This document shows positions 33,598 to 44,447 of a stretch of 64,000 nucleotides of DNA, in pieces. Below the pieces are notes generated by a model that made no database searches, had not been told where the DNA came from, and saw nothing but the letters and a program-made list of their open reading frames with translations. A program made the position numbers and the translations under genes. The stretch is from Xenoacremonium recifei (taxonomy: Eukaryota; Ascomycota; Sordariomycetes; Hypocreales; Nectriaceae). Location: assembly GCA_012184525.1 (NCBI GenBank), contig WOFQ01000051.1, forward strand, positions 186,001-250,000, written 5' to 3'. Within the stretch, counting starts at the first letter, position 1. Each line of letters begins with the position of its first letter.

Positions 33598-34149
33598 TCA
33601 AGAGAGTGTCCCTGAAATGGCGAAATTTTGCAAGCAGCCATATCCGGTGATAAAGCAGACACCATCCGGCCAGCCGGTATAGTTGGTAAATGTGGCCGAA
33701 ACAAAATCTGTTGATGCCTTGGGCGAGGATCGCACCAACAAAACCACCATCTCGGTGATGAACATGGTGATCGATAAGACAACTCATAGTCATCGATTAT
33801 TGTTAAAAGATATCCGAAGAATGTGATAAGATAGAGAGACTTACACCCAACCTCGTGCGTAATCGGTAGCTTCTTCAATGCCCACAGGTTATAGACTAAT
33901 CCAATGACCCCGAAGGCTTCGTAGATCAAAAATCCGTGCCATTTCTCTTGGACATAAGTTGGGTGATAGTAAGCCACGAGAGCAAGAATCTGATTACTGG
34001 GAATAGCAATAACCGCAGCTCCCAGGGCAATCCAGGAAAAGTTTGTAATCATTCCGCAGAAATAGGATAGCACTCGGTTGGCCTTCTGCGGAGCCAAGAT
34101 AGAGGAGAAGTGACATTGGCCGCCAGCTGTTGGGTAGACACATGGATTC
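33598..34149 (-). pseudogene. Relic of a GABA/choline-type amino acid permease (middle portion only)
   Basis: Going down the minus strand from 34149 the frame starts with the permease motif PTAGGQ, continues through SSILAPQKANRVLSYFCG and hydrophobic segments (WIALGAAVIAIPSNQ, GFLIYEAFGVIGLVYNLWA), and crosses a plausible intron (donor at 33844, acceptor near 33783). It then resumes in frame as VLSITMFITEMVVLLVRS and FTNYTGWPDGVCFITG before stopping at FAISGTLS. Intact APC-family GABA permeases have about 500 residues; here only about 160 remain. The N-terminal TM helices and everything after helix 6-7 are missing. It begins about ten bases after the monoamine oxidase stop, on the same strand. 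Amine oxidase and GABA permease genes often neighbour each other in fungi, so this looks like the wreck of an ancestral partner. Confidence 0.8.
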
Positions 34150-34159
34150 CTAATGAGTG

Positions 34160-35575
34160 CTATAGGCCTAAAGCTTGGATAACTTCCTTACCGCCCCGAA
34201 TTCCGGACCGGACAGCTCCCTCCATGTATCCCTTCCAGTCCACAGAAGTCTCTGTGCCCACAAAGTGAATCTTGCCAAAGCTTTCACGAAGGGCCTTTCC
34301 TGCATCGCCAGTGAGCGTGCCGGGCATCATAACAGGAACAGGTGCCCCCATTGCCCAAGGGTCCTTTTGCCATTCCTTCTCAATCACGTTGATAGGAGCC
34401 GGCACTGTGATCCCCTTGTCCCTGGCAGCCGCGCGCATTACAGCATCAAACTGGGCTTCCACGAGCCTTCGTCGTTCCGCAGCAGACCACTTTGACCAGG
34501 CCCGGCCAGAATCAGCAACGATAAAACAAGTGACACTGTATTGCTTGTCTGCCTCTGAGCAGGTGTCTCGAGAAAACGCTATTGGGCCATGGTCGGAGCT
34601 CATGATACCGCTCAGGCCGGCTTGACGCCACCACGGAGTATCGAATACGAAGATGAACTTTGAATAATACCCGAGTACAGTGTTCTCGCCCAGAGACTTC
34701 CTCGACGCAGGAAGTGGCGGCTCAAACTTGATCCGGGACTGAAGAGGCGCAGGCACTGACACGATGACTCTCTTGGCTTCGAATGTGTTCTGACCCGCTG
34801 TCTCGACCAAACAGCTTCCTTCGGGCTGCTGCATGATTTTCGAGACAGGGCTTGATAAGTGAACCGACCCGGGTGGAAGCTGTGCGGCGAGACGGACGGA
34901 AAACGTCTGGTTCCCCTGCCGATTGCGCAAGTACTGGCCCCCGTGCTTTAGATCGGAGTTCAAGTTCTCAAATCCCGTGCCGCTCCTCATGTAATCAAGC
35001 ATGAACAGGGCGCTGATCTCAGTGGCCTCGACACCAAGATAGCCCCGGGACGTATGATCCGCCATCAAACGCCCAGCACCGCCCGGCGCGCATCTCTCAG
35101 CGTACTCGGCAAAAGTCATGGAGTCGAGCAGCGCTGCGTGTGGGCTAAGGTGAGGGCACTCGGGATTCCCTGACTCGGCATAGGCATGCAGGCTCTCGCA
35201 GAACTTGTCGAGCTGCTCGCGGAAAGCAGGCGGTATGTCGCCCAGCGATCCGTACGGCACGGCGGTGACGGAGCCGTCGGGCTGCTGGACGAGGTCGTCG
35301 CCGGTGGCGTGCTGCTCGATCAGGTCGAAGCCGAACTCGCGGGACAGGGCATACATTTCGCTCTGGGAGCTGTCGTTGATCCAGGCAGCGCCTAAGTCGA
35401 CGACGCCACCGAGGGCCGAGGCGCTGAGACTGAGTGTCTTGCCTCCGACGCGATCCATGGCCTCGAGGACGGTTACTGATAGGCCGGCTTTGTGAACCTC
35501 GAGGGCGGCGCGTAGGCCTGAGAGGCCGGCTCCTACTACCAGGACATCAACCTCGGTCGCAATTGAACGAGTCAT
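34160..35575 (-). CDS. Flavin monoamine oxidase (471 aa)
   Basis: The frame extends upstream to 35686, but the ATG at 35575 directly precedes the Rossmann entry and is chosen. Oxidises primary amines to aldehydes with H2O2 and ammonia release. Dinucleotide-binding motif VDVLVVGAGLSGLRAA is followed by VLEAMDRVGGKT. Substrate-domain motifs are WINDSSQSEMYAL and MLDYMRSGTGFENL, and there is a WAMGAPVPVMMPGTLT segment. The C-terminal flavin-binding block reads HFVGTETSVDWKGYMEGAV. There is no C-terminal membrane anchor, as in the fungal soluble MAO-N type, and no obvious peroxisomal tripeptide (it ends QALGL). It appears intact. Flanking relics of a permease and a second amine oxidase suggest a formerly larger amine-catabolism locus. 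Confidence 0.9.
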   Translation of the reverse strand: MTRSIATEVDVLVVGAGLSGLRAALEVHKAGLSVTVLEAMDRVGGKTLSLSASALGGVVDLGAAWINDSSQSEMYALSREFGFDLIEQHATGDDLVQQPDGSVTAVPYGSLGDIPPAFREQLDKFCESLHAYAESGNPECPHLSPHAALLDSMTFAEYAERCAPGGAGRLMADHTSRGYLGVEATEISALFMLDYMRSGTGFENLNSDLKHGGQYLRNRQGNQTFSVRLAAQLPPGSVHLSSPVSKIMQQPEGSCLVETAGQNTFEAKRVIVSVPAPLQSRIKFEPPLPASRKSLGENTVLGYYSKFIFVFDTPWWRQAGLSGIMSSDHGPIAFSRDTCSEADKQYSVTCFIVADSGRAWSKWSAAERRRLVEAQFDAVMRAAARDKGITVPAPINVIEKEWQKDPWAMGAPVPVMMPGTLTGDAGKALRESFGKIHFVGTETSVDWKGYMEGAVRSGIRGGKEVIQALGL

Positions 35576-35854
35576 GGTGGGAGGGTAACGGTGGTGGTGG
35601 TGGTGGGCGTCGGTCAAAGAGTGATATAGTAGGTTGTTGATATGGGAGACAGGGCTGAAGCGGCTATTTATGCCTCGTTTGAACATTGCAAATGCTCTTC
35701 ATAACAGAAGAGTCGAACGACCCAAAACCAATCTCTATGATATGGATTAAGGTGTTATCTAAGCGCGCTGCTCGAGGGTCAGTCTGCTGTTTGTCATGAG
35801 TTTAGACGGAGCATCTCAAGCTAAGTGAATACATGTTTAAAGGAATCTTCTCCA

Positions 35855-36028
35855 CAAAACCGGCCCGGACCTCGCTGAGAAGGCCCGCGACATTCGAACA
35901 TCCATTTTGGCGGCGGCGAGACGGCATATGAATGGAAAGGGTACCTGGAGGGGGCAGTCAGGGCGGGTCAGAGAGCTGCTGCAGAGTTTGTCGCGGCTCT
36001 AAAGAACGAAACTAGACCACTGGTGTAA
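35855..36028 (+). pseudogene. C-terminal remnant of a second amine oxidase, frameshifted
   Basis: On the plus strand, 35897-36028 encodes NIHFGGGETAYEWKGYLEG, then AVRAGQRAAAEFVAALKN and a TAA. This is the conserved FAD-binding C-terminus of flavin amine oxidases; the intact neighbour has HFVGTETSVDWKGYMEGAV. In-frame TGA just upstream stops the reading. The expected preceding residues (a SLRRPA-type segment at about 35,872-35,890) lie in another frame, so at least one indel separates them. No further upstream oxidase sequence is visible. The fragment points away from the intact oxidase, whose start lies about 300 bp to the left. It diverges from the intact gene, so it is not a fresh duplication. 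Confidence 0.75.
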
Positions 36029-36299
36029 GTCTTTCGGAGAACTTCACCCTTCAAGAACGTTATCATTTGTCAGCCGGGTTGACGATCCAAGTCCCTGCCG
36101 GTGAGCGTCGGAACTATCTGTGGAGTTTTCGGAGTGCCCCTTTGGGTAGGTCGGAGAAGGTCTTGGCGAACCGGGGCATAGATAAATAAGTCTATCTATA
36201 ATACAACCCAAAGGGACCTTAGGATCAACTTGGACACTTTGTCTGTTTATTGCCGCTTTGAACTCACTGTTTTCTCAAAGTTGACCGAAAGTTGGCATA

Positions 36300-36832
36300 A
36301 TGGCTGAGAAGTCCTACACGGCTGGCTGCCACTGCGGCTTCATCCGCCTCACAGCCACACTGTCCCCAGGCCTTCCCGAGTACGTTGTCACACGATGCAA
36401 CTGCTCCGTCTGTCGAAGATTGGGATATCTTCTCGTTTGTACGTTTCCCCTCTCAATTCTACCTGTTCATGACCGGCCGTGCTGAGAGGGCAACAGACCC
36501 CACGTATGAGGAGGTCACTTGGCACAACAACTCCGACCAGCGCGTATCGCGATACATGTTCAACACCAAGACGAGGGACCACATGTTCTGTCCCAAGTGC
36601 GGCGCGAGCATTGGGATTGACTTCCATCAACAGACGCCGAAGCGGTATGGACTTAGTGTAAGTGCTCCGCGTTTGTTCTGGGGGAGAGAGGAACTCATGG
36701 CGATAGCTCCGGGCGTTCGATAATATCGACTTGGACGCCTTGACGTACAAGGACTTTGATGGGATGCATAAATTGGAGCCTGGGACTGATGTGTCGGGAA
36801 CGGAGTATAAGGAGGTGGAGGTGGAGGCTTAG
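36300..36832 (+). CDS. GFA/CENP-V-type zinc protein (141 aa)
   Basis: Looks frameshifted at first sight but is intact with two introns: exons 36300-36438, 36497-36657 and 36707-36832. Removing intron 1 (58 bp, GTACGT donor, CAG acceptor) creates the family motif RRLGYLLVYP. Zinc ligands are Cys10, Cys12 (GCHCG), Cys33, Cys35, Cys38 (CNCSVC) and the later CPKCG. Length is typical. The fold is shared with glutathione-dependent formaldehyde-activating enzyme and CENP-V, but most fungal members have no assigned substrate and a formaldehyde role should not be assumed. Cytosolic; no targeting signal. The promoter lies in the interval after the amine oxidase relic. Confidence 0.85.
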
Positions 36833-37011
36833 GGGAAGTTTCACTCGGTGTTAGGGGTAGGGCGTCAAGGCATAGTGCATCTCGTGTCTTATTGAGTGGT
36901 ATATCGTCGAGTCGTTGATCAAATATCGAAAAACCGTGCCCTAGTTCCCAATCCGTATCCCGTATCCAATCCATGTGTTGTGTACATCGGCAATCAAACC
37001 GTAGGTGACCC

Positions 37012-39294
37012 TTATTCGGGGATCCCAGCTCCCAGGTTTCCCAACCCTACAAAGGTTGTTCCCATCTCCTCCCACAAATGACCAGGTCGCGATACCGGAT
37101 CTCCTGTCTTCTCGATCCCGACATTTCCAGGGTCCGACGTATGCAGCCCTGAAAGATTCCCAGTCACACCCGGTGGCACCACGTTCATCAACCTTGGAAT
37201 ACACGCCGGAACAGTGAGACACGTCGCTGACAATGCCCTCTCACGGGCCTGCCATGCCAACAACACCAACGCACCTAGCTCGGCATTGTTCCGCAGCGAC
37301 ATATCCCACAAGTCGTCGTGGCGCGCGTACGTACGATCGATGGCCACCCACGCGCGCTCGGCCAGCGAGCCCGTGGCGCGGCGGTACGTCTGGCTAACGA
37401 GGAAGAAGAAGCCGTCGAGTTCGAAGTGCAAGCGGTAGAAGCCAGCCGCCACGCCGTCGCCGCCCAGCTGCGCATAGCATGCCAGATTGAGCTCTTCGCA
37501 GCAGATGCAGATGCGGTACAGGTTGTCGGAGGCGTCGCGGACCTCGGAGCCCCATTCGGGCGTTGTCCGCATCGGTGTGATCATGGCGCGCAACTTGCCC
37601 GTGACGAGGGGCCGGAGTTGAGCGGCCATGATGTGCACGGGGCCCATGGATGGGCTGCAGTAGCGGTTCTCAAGCTCCAGGAGCATAGTTTCGACCTCGT
37701 CCAAGCAGCCGCTTATGCGGGCGTGAGCGGCTTGATATCGTGGATAGTCAGGGCTGGTAGGGTCTGTCTCGAGACGACCCATGACTACATCCTCGAAGTC
37801 AACTTGTGGATGAGTGAAGAAGTACTGCGCAATGTTGTAGAAGAGCAGACAAAAGACCATCTCAGTTGGACCTTCGCGGGACTGAATGGGTTCACTGGAG
37901 CCCGGGTACATGTCGGCGTCGTTGACGTTCAGGGGCAGTTTCGTATCGAAGTTGCGCGAAAAATTGACGTCGCCGAGGCCAGAATGAATAGCATACTTGG
38001 CATCTAAAAGCACAATCTGCCACCAAAGACGTCGACGCATCTCCGTTTCAAACGGCGGCAGACCCATCTCCTCGCCATCGCAGTGAAGACCGAGCTTCTG
38101 CGCCATCCGGACCATGGCACCGCAGATGATCCAAGTTGCATGGCGGTTGAAGCGATCTTGCAACGATAACTGTGACTTTGTGAGCCAGGTTCGCAGTATT
38201 CATCAGGAGAATAAGTACCAGAAACAGCACCAACGCTTGTAGGCTCGTCATATCGGTATTCTTGTGAAAGTTGGTCTTAATCAGGCTCTTCTTCACTGCC
38301 AACGTGAACCTCCTCCGCATCTCGTCTTTAGGTGCTCCCAGACACCTCCTGACTTCATCTTCCGACATGGCTAGCGTCGCGGTTAGATAGATGCCGAAGA
38401 GTAGAGCCTGGACATGGATAGGAAGGGCGTTATGGTTCTCGGTCCCCTCAACCACGATGTGCTGGAGGGTTGGCGCGTGGATGATCTTGGTCATGGGATT
38501 GACGCGTTCAAGAAAGATCTGCCAGAGTCGGAAGATCTGAGCTGGGGTTGGTACTAGATCTTCCAAGTCCATGAGGGTGTCGTGACTGTCTATGGTGAGA
38601 GTATCTGTGTCGTCGTACTGGTCATCCTGGGGGTCGCTCTCCAGGATGCTGCGGATGGCTTGCAGCTGTCATGACTGTCAGCAATATTCCATGTTGGATC
38701 AAATTTCTTTGCGTGCCTACATTTTCATTGATTGCCGACCATATCTCACGGTCAGTAAACTTGATGTTCCCGTCCTCCATCACCAACTTCCCATTGGGCA
38801 GGGTCTGCTTGGCCTGCAGGGTCAGACCATCCAGATAACTGTCCAGGTCATCCTTGGAAGCACCATTTGGTGTCCCTGGCTTTGTTGCGGCGGCCGAGCC
38901 AGGAGTTGCTGAGCCCATTCCGGCAAGACTCGGAGGAGGAGGGCCTGATGGTCCCGATGGGCCATACCATTCCAGTAAGGCCTCGCACCTCTCTAGCCGG
39001 TCCTTCAGGTCTTGGACACGACGCTTCTCCTTGCGGGCAAATGAGGGTGTTGCCGGCTCGCAAGTAAGATCGAACTATACTCCCATGTCAGTAATGCAGT
39101 TCTTCGGACTTATGTGAGGCATGCATTGATACCTTCCAGCAATTGGAGCATGGGCTCTGCTTATCGCACTTGATCTTGCGCCGTCGACACATAGCACACG
39201 CCAGACTGCGCTGCGGCAGCTGCACCGTGACGCCCAACTCATTCGGGTCAACGCGCATGATGTCGATGCCGGTGTCGGAGGTCGTCAACGCCAT
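37012..39294 (-). CDS. Zn2Cys6 transcription factor with fungal TF middle domain (706 aa)
   Basis: Four exons: 39294-39133, 39074-38721, 38665-38219 and 38169-37012. The Zn2Cys6 cluster uses Cys33, 36, 43, 49, 52 and 59 (CAMCRRRKIKC), and the first intron splits it between the fifth and sixth cysteines. A short coiled-coil linker follows (RKEKRRVQDLKDRLERCEALL). The middle homology region contains DMTSLQALVLFL, then DRFNRHATWIICGAMVRMAQ and LGLHCDGE, with RRRLWWQIVLLDAKYA. It lies downstream of, and in the same orientation as, the PDR transporter, with about 620 bp between. Control of that transporter is a reasonable guess from proximity only. The tail after WQARERAL is low in similarity and may be shortened. 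Confidence 0.85.
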
Positions 39295-39918
39295 GGTCTC
39301 ACATCTGAGGTTATCCCCGAAGCAGATCACGAGAGGTCGCCGCGCCCACGGCAGTCATTCATTTATAGCAGGGATGGATTGCCTAAAACAGCACCAGAAG
39401 GGCGCCGGATCTGCCGGAGGATTTTGGGCAGTGGATACAGCGAAACGAAGTCCGGGGAATTGCAGAGGAGAGGAGAGGAGGTGGAAGAGCGAGAGTTGCT
39501 TTGGGTCGTCCGTTTTAAGTTGGGCGTCGGCCTCCGGGTCCGTCTTGGACCCCGAGATGCCTGCGCAAGACGGATGACTAACCAGCATGTCTAGGGATGC
39601 CTCAGTCTCGAATTTCTGTGTATTCGTATCTGCGGATTGGTCCATTTGCGCCATTGTCGTATTCTTTTTCCCATGCGATCTTGGGGATTCAATCACCGAG
39701 AGCTCAGAGGTGGTGGAGATATTCTATAAGATGCTCGCTCTAAGGCTAGCCCGCTGCTCTCCCTGATACAGCAAAGTACAATTACAAAGTAAATAGTCTA
39801 GGAATCTATGCTTTATGTCTAACGCAACGAAACAGGAAAAAGATCGTCCAATGATTGATTTGAGAAATTCGGCTCTCTCTATGCCTCAGAATAATGACCA
39901 CCACCACCACCCTGCCAT
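39295..39918. other. Promoter of the Zn2Cys6 gene and 3' UTR of the ABC transporter gene
   Basis: 624 bp; a purine-rich stretch (GAGGAGAGGAGGTGGAAG) lies at 39,469-39,486. No additional gene is recognised in short frames on either strand. Confidence 0.5.
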
Positions 39919-42900
39919 TCACAGCTTCTTCTTCCCCTTGGGCATCCGGACCAACCAGTACAACACCAGCGATCCCGCGATGTTCACCAAAATATACACC
40001 ATTCCGATACCAAAGTCTCTCCAGCGGGTGCTGTAGTTGGAGCTGAGGGCCGCCAGGAACGTGTTCGTGTCGGCCATCGGGCAGTAGCTGCATTCCGTCG
40101 TCGCCCCGGAGTCAACCAGGTACCCGCCGGCCGCAGAAATGTAGTTCCCGAGATACTCGCCGCACGTCTGGTTCGCCGGCGGCGCGAGATGCACCAGCTC
40201 GTTCGTCGAACATGTCACATTTGTGTTTGCCAGGCCTGTGGATAACATTGCCGACGCGAGGTACGTGAACGGCGAGACCCGGTACATGAAGATCCAGAAT
40301 CCCGGCAGCGTGTTGGGTCCTGCGAGCACACCACAGAACAGCAAGCACATCATGAAAAGAACATTAGCCAGGTTGCCGCCCGCTTCAGCAGTATCTGTGA
40401 TTGCAATGCAGGCGTGCGAGAAGGTACACGTAAACATGAGGAACTGCCAGAACAGGAGCCACATAAGCGCGCCTCGTTCCGTTGTCTGTCCGGCAGCCTC
40501 GGCGTTTTTGTACAGGCCGACAGGGTAGTACATGCAGAACCACATGAACACCGACATAAGCGAGTTCCAGGGGATCTCGGCCAGGATCTGCGAGGTCATG
40601 AAAATCTTCCAGCTGTATGTCTTGGACGGCCGCTCGCGCACCTCGTACAGGGAGCGCTGGATGACAAAGTGCGGCATCTGCTGCTGCGCCAGTTGTCCAA
40701 AGATACTGAAAATGTTGAAGATGGCAAACATCTGGTTCTGGAGGCCTTGGATACTCAGCGGTGCGTTCAGGAACACCAAGCCGATGAAGAGTGCTACCGC
40801 ATTACACAGCGTAAACTTGGCGTAGATGTACGATGGCGTGCGCCAGTACTGCTGGAAGACACGGCGGCTGACGATGAGGAGCTGGTCCCAGAGCGGTGCC
40901 GCAAACTCACGGTACTCCTCGCCTCCGGTGCGGCCGTGCTTCTCCGAATATCGTCGTCCATCGCCGGCTCCCTCGGCCGTCAGCCGTTCAAGCTCGTCGT
41001 GCGTCGCCTTGAACTCCGGGCTGTCTCGCCATGTCTGGTACCAGTCGCGTTCCGTTGTTGAGCCTGGGGCAGCACCAATAACCTCGAGCATCCACTCTGC
41101 CGGGTTTTCTTCAGGAGTGCAAGGGCGGGCGCCGTGTCGTTCGAAATACGATGTCATGGTCTTTGAATGGTCACCAATGTCCCCGAAATACACCGTTTTA
41201 CCGCCTTTTGCTAGGAAGAGCAGACGATCAAAGCGTTGGAAGAGCATTGCCGAAGGCTGGTGGATGGTGCAGAGGATAGACTGGCCGGCCTTGGATAGCT
41301 TCTCCAAGAGGTCAAGGATAGCCCAGGACGTCTGCGAATCAAGACCAGAGGTAGGTTCATCAACGAACAGCAGCAAGGGTGGCTTCGCAGCCAACTCAAC
41401 ACCAATTGTCAGTCTCTTGCGTTGTTCAACATTGAGACCTTCACCAAGAACACCGACCACGGCATCTGCATAGTCTTCCATTTCCAGCATCTTGATGACT
41501 TCATCAACATAGGCGATTTTCTCGGCTCGAGGCGTGCTATGGGGTTGGCGGAGAAGGGCACTAAAGACAAGGGCTTCGCGGACGGTGCTGGTTTCGAGAT
41601 GCAAGTCTTGCTGCTGGACGTAGCCGGTCTTGCGCTGGAACGATTGGTCGCGAGGTCGGCCATCAACAAGCATGTCTCCCGTGATGACGCCCATCGAAAT
41701 TCGATCAGCCAGACAGTCGAGCAACGTGGTTTTACCAGCGCCGGAAACGCCCATGAGAGCCGTGAGAGTGCCTGGTTTGACCCAACCATCAACCTTGTCA
41801 AGAATTCTCCTGGGTTCGCCCTTGATCTGGATATCATAGCAGACATCCTTCCAGTGAAAAACACTGGTCGAGCCTTGAATGAAGCCGGCATCAACGTTGT
41901 TTTCATGGTGCTTTTCCACAATGGTTGCTGGTCCAGAGGAGGCAGCTTCAAGGTCTCCCTTGGATGCATGAACAGGGGGCATCTGGCCGCGACGGAAGAC
42001 AAGGACTTCGCCCTTGGACTTCTTTGCTGAGATGTACTCAGAAGCCATGATATAGACCATATGAAAGAACAGCACGAAAGCGATGAGAATTCCCACGTTG
42101 CGCCACTTGTGGCTGTGGTAATACTTGTACTGGGAGTTCATGTAGGCATCACCGTTGACCCATGACTGACCCGCAACCGATCCCACAGTGCTGCAAGCCT
42201 GATTGTCTGGGGATACATCGCTGTATCCTGGAACTGCAGGGCTAGGCACGAGAGAGACGCAGGTGAAGTTTCGATCATGAAACTCGTTGATCATGAGGGC
42301 TTCAAATCCATAGGCAACCGGGTCAAGATAGTTGATCCAACGACACCAGCCAAGCATGTAGTTGACTGGGATGACGAATCCCGTGAAAATGACCAAGGCC
42401 AAGATGAGGATTGACGCCGGAACCATAGCCTGTGAGAGGGTTCTTGACAGGGAAGCACTGCAAGTAACAATTAGCAACTCCTCGAAATACTTGGTCCCAA
42501 GATGACATACATGGACCTGAAAATGCCGGACATGGCCAGAACCATGAGGAAGGTAACCAGAAGGAAGAAGAAGAAGGGACCAGGCTCGCGTCGGAGGTGT
42601 GTCATGAAGTACAGGATAAGATTATAAAATATCGTGTTCAAAATCTTGTACGGCATATCGACCAAAAACGACGAGAAGGCTTCAGCAGATGCATGATAGA
42701 ACGCATATCGGGTATGTTTCTCAACAATCGGCCGCTGCGCATATAGCGTCAAGATTTCAAGAGCGCTAGAGAAGGCATTGGTCAAGATGGCGACGAAGAG
42801 GACGGCAGTACGATTGTAGAATGATGCTGTGTCGGGCTGCATGTTGTAAAACAGAGACGAGACGATCAGGCCGATGGCACTGTTGGCGATCAGTTGGAAG

Positions 42901-44447
42901 AGGGTCAGACTTGGGTCGCCCTTAAGTCGCTGCCAACCTCTCCAAAGGCAGAGGTTGACCTGTTGACGATAGGAGAGCGTATAGGGCGACTTGATGCGTT
43001 GGCCCTTGGCCTGAGTCAGATGCTTCTGAGCGCGGAAAGCATCAGCGTCGGCTCCATCCAGGGGGTGCGTAGCTTTGTAGGCCTGAATCTCGTCTTGAAG
43101 GGCGCGGTATTCCTTGCTGTTCGCCCAGCAGGTAGCAAACTCGTCAGGCGTTCTCGGGACACGGTTCTCCCATCCAGGGCGAACGATTCGCTCAGACGAC
43201 GCCGTCATCGAAGTCAAGAAGTCGGGTGTCGTCTGGCGAGCAGGGCATTCGAAGCCGAGGTTGATGAAGTATTCCCTTGCCTCCTGTGCGGGACCGAAGT
43301 AGATTTGACGACCCTCATAGATGACGAGCGCCTTATCGAACAGGTCGTAGGCGTTTTGAGGGGCTTGATAGATCGACACAGCGCAGGTCTGTCCGAACAG
43401 GTCCGACTGCAATCTCAGCGTCTTACAAAACTCAACCGCATTAGCTGAGTCGAGACCACGGGTGGAATTGTCCCAGCATTGGAGAGGGGCGTTGGACAGC
43501 GTGGCTTCGGCAATGGTCACTCGCTTGCGTTCACCGCCCGACACACCCCGAACGTATTCGTTACCCACGCGGGTGTTGATGGTATGGCTGATTCCGTACA
43601 TGGCCATGACCACATCGCGGTAGTGATCGCAGAACTGATTGTGCTTGACGCCTTCGGGAAGCGTTCGGGGGCAACGGGCGCGGGAGGCAAAGGTCAAAGT
43701 GTCGCCCACTGTGAGCATTGGGAAGTGAACGTCGACTTCAGCCGTGTAGATAGCCTCTCCCTTGTGATGCTTATGCATTTCATGGGCGCTGACTCCCTGG
43801 TAGTTGAAGTATGTAGTGTTGTCGACGTAGATACCGTTGGTCTCGCCGGAGATGGTCTTGAGGAATGTTGAGCAACCAGCACCAGGAGGGCCAAGGACGA
43901 CGAGCATTTCTCCTGCGTTGACCACACCGTCGAAGTTTCGAAGAATGTCGATCCGCTTCTGAGTCTTGACCTGAGCGGCCTGGCGGGCCAGGCTAGGCAG
44001 TTCGAACCACACATTGCCGACATCCTTCTGATAATCCGTCTCGGCACCGTACCCGAAGACATTCATCTTCTCGAAGCACATGCCCACCTTGCGGAAGCCA
44101 GCGCCGTGCTCAGTCATGGTCTCGGCTAGAGCCTTGGCCCAGGTACGCGCGTTGAACTTCTCGCTGTTGGGGTTCAGGGGCGACTCGGGGTCGACGTCGG
44201 CGAACATGGAATTGGGCTCGCCTCTGACCCAGCCAACGGAGGACTGGGTGTAAGTACGGGCGAGCTGTTGCACAGCTGAGTGACGTCGCTCCATGCTGGA
44301 TCCATCGCCATCGCTCTCCTTCTCGTCGCTGGTCTCCATGCCTTCGACACGGGTGGTGATGCTGGCCGTGTCGCCTCGGATGGAAGAGCCACTGCCAGAG
44401 GCTTCACGACCGTGGCCGTCTTTCTCGGGTGTTGGGCTAGTCGACAT
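39919..44447 (-). CDS. PDR-type ABC transporter, ABC-G full size (1,491 aa)
   Basis: Two exons, 44447-42511 and 42457-39919; splicing restores GIFRSIASLSRTLSQAMVPA. The order is NBD-TMD-NBD-TMD. NBD1 has the fungal Walker A variant GPPGAGCSTFLKTI (Cys for Lys) near residue 184 and signature VSGGERKRVTIAE near 300. NBD2 has canonical Walker A GVSGAGKTTLLD near 880, Walker B LLLFVDEPTSGLDSQTS and a degenerate signature LNVEQRKRLT. These asymmetries are normal for PDR transporters. Each TMD has about six hydrophobic helices, with a Cys- and Asn-rich extracellular loop near the end. Expected role: ATP-driven export of hydrophobic drugs, azoles or plant compounds at the plasma membrane. The exact substrate cannot be read from sequence. 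Confidence 0.93.

Noticed and set aside
36430..36500. Apparent frameshift in the GFA-type gene
   Set aside because: A 58 bp intron with GTACGT donor and CAG acceptor restores the family motif GYLLVYP and the following frame, so the gene is intact.
39919..44447. Cys instead of Lys in Walker A of NBD1 and weak signature in NBD2 as signs of a broken ABC transporter
   Set aside because: These substitutions are the normal asymmetric pattern of fungal PDR transporters.
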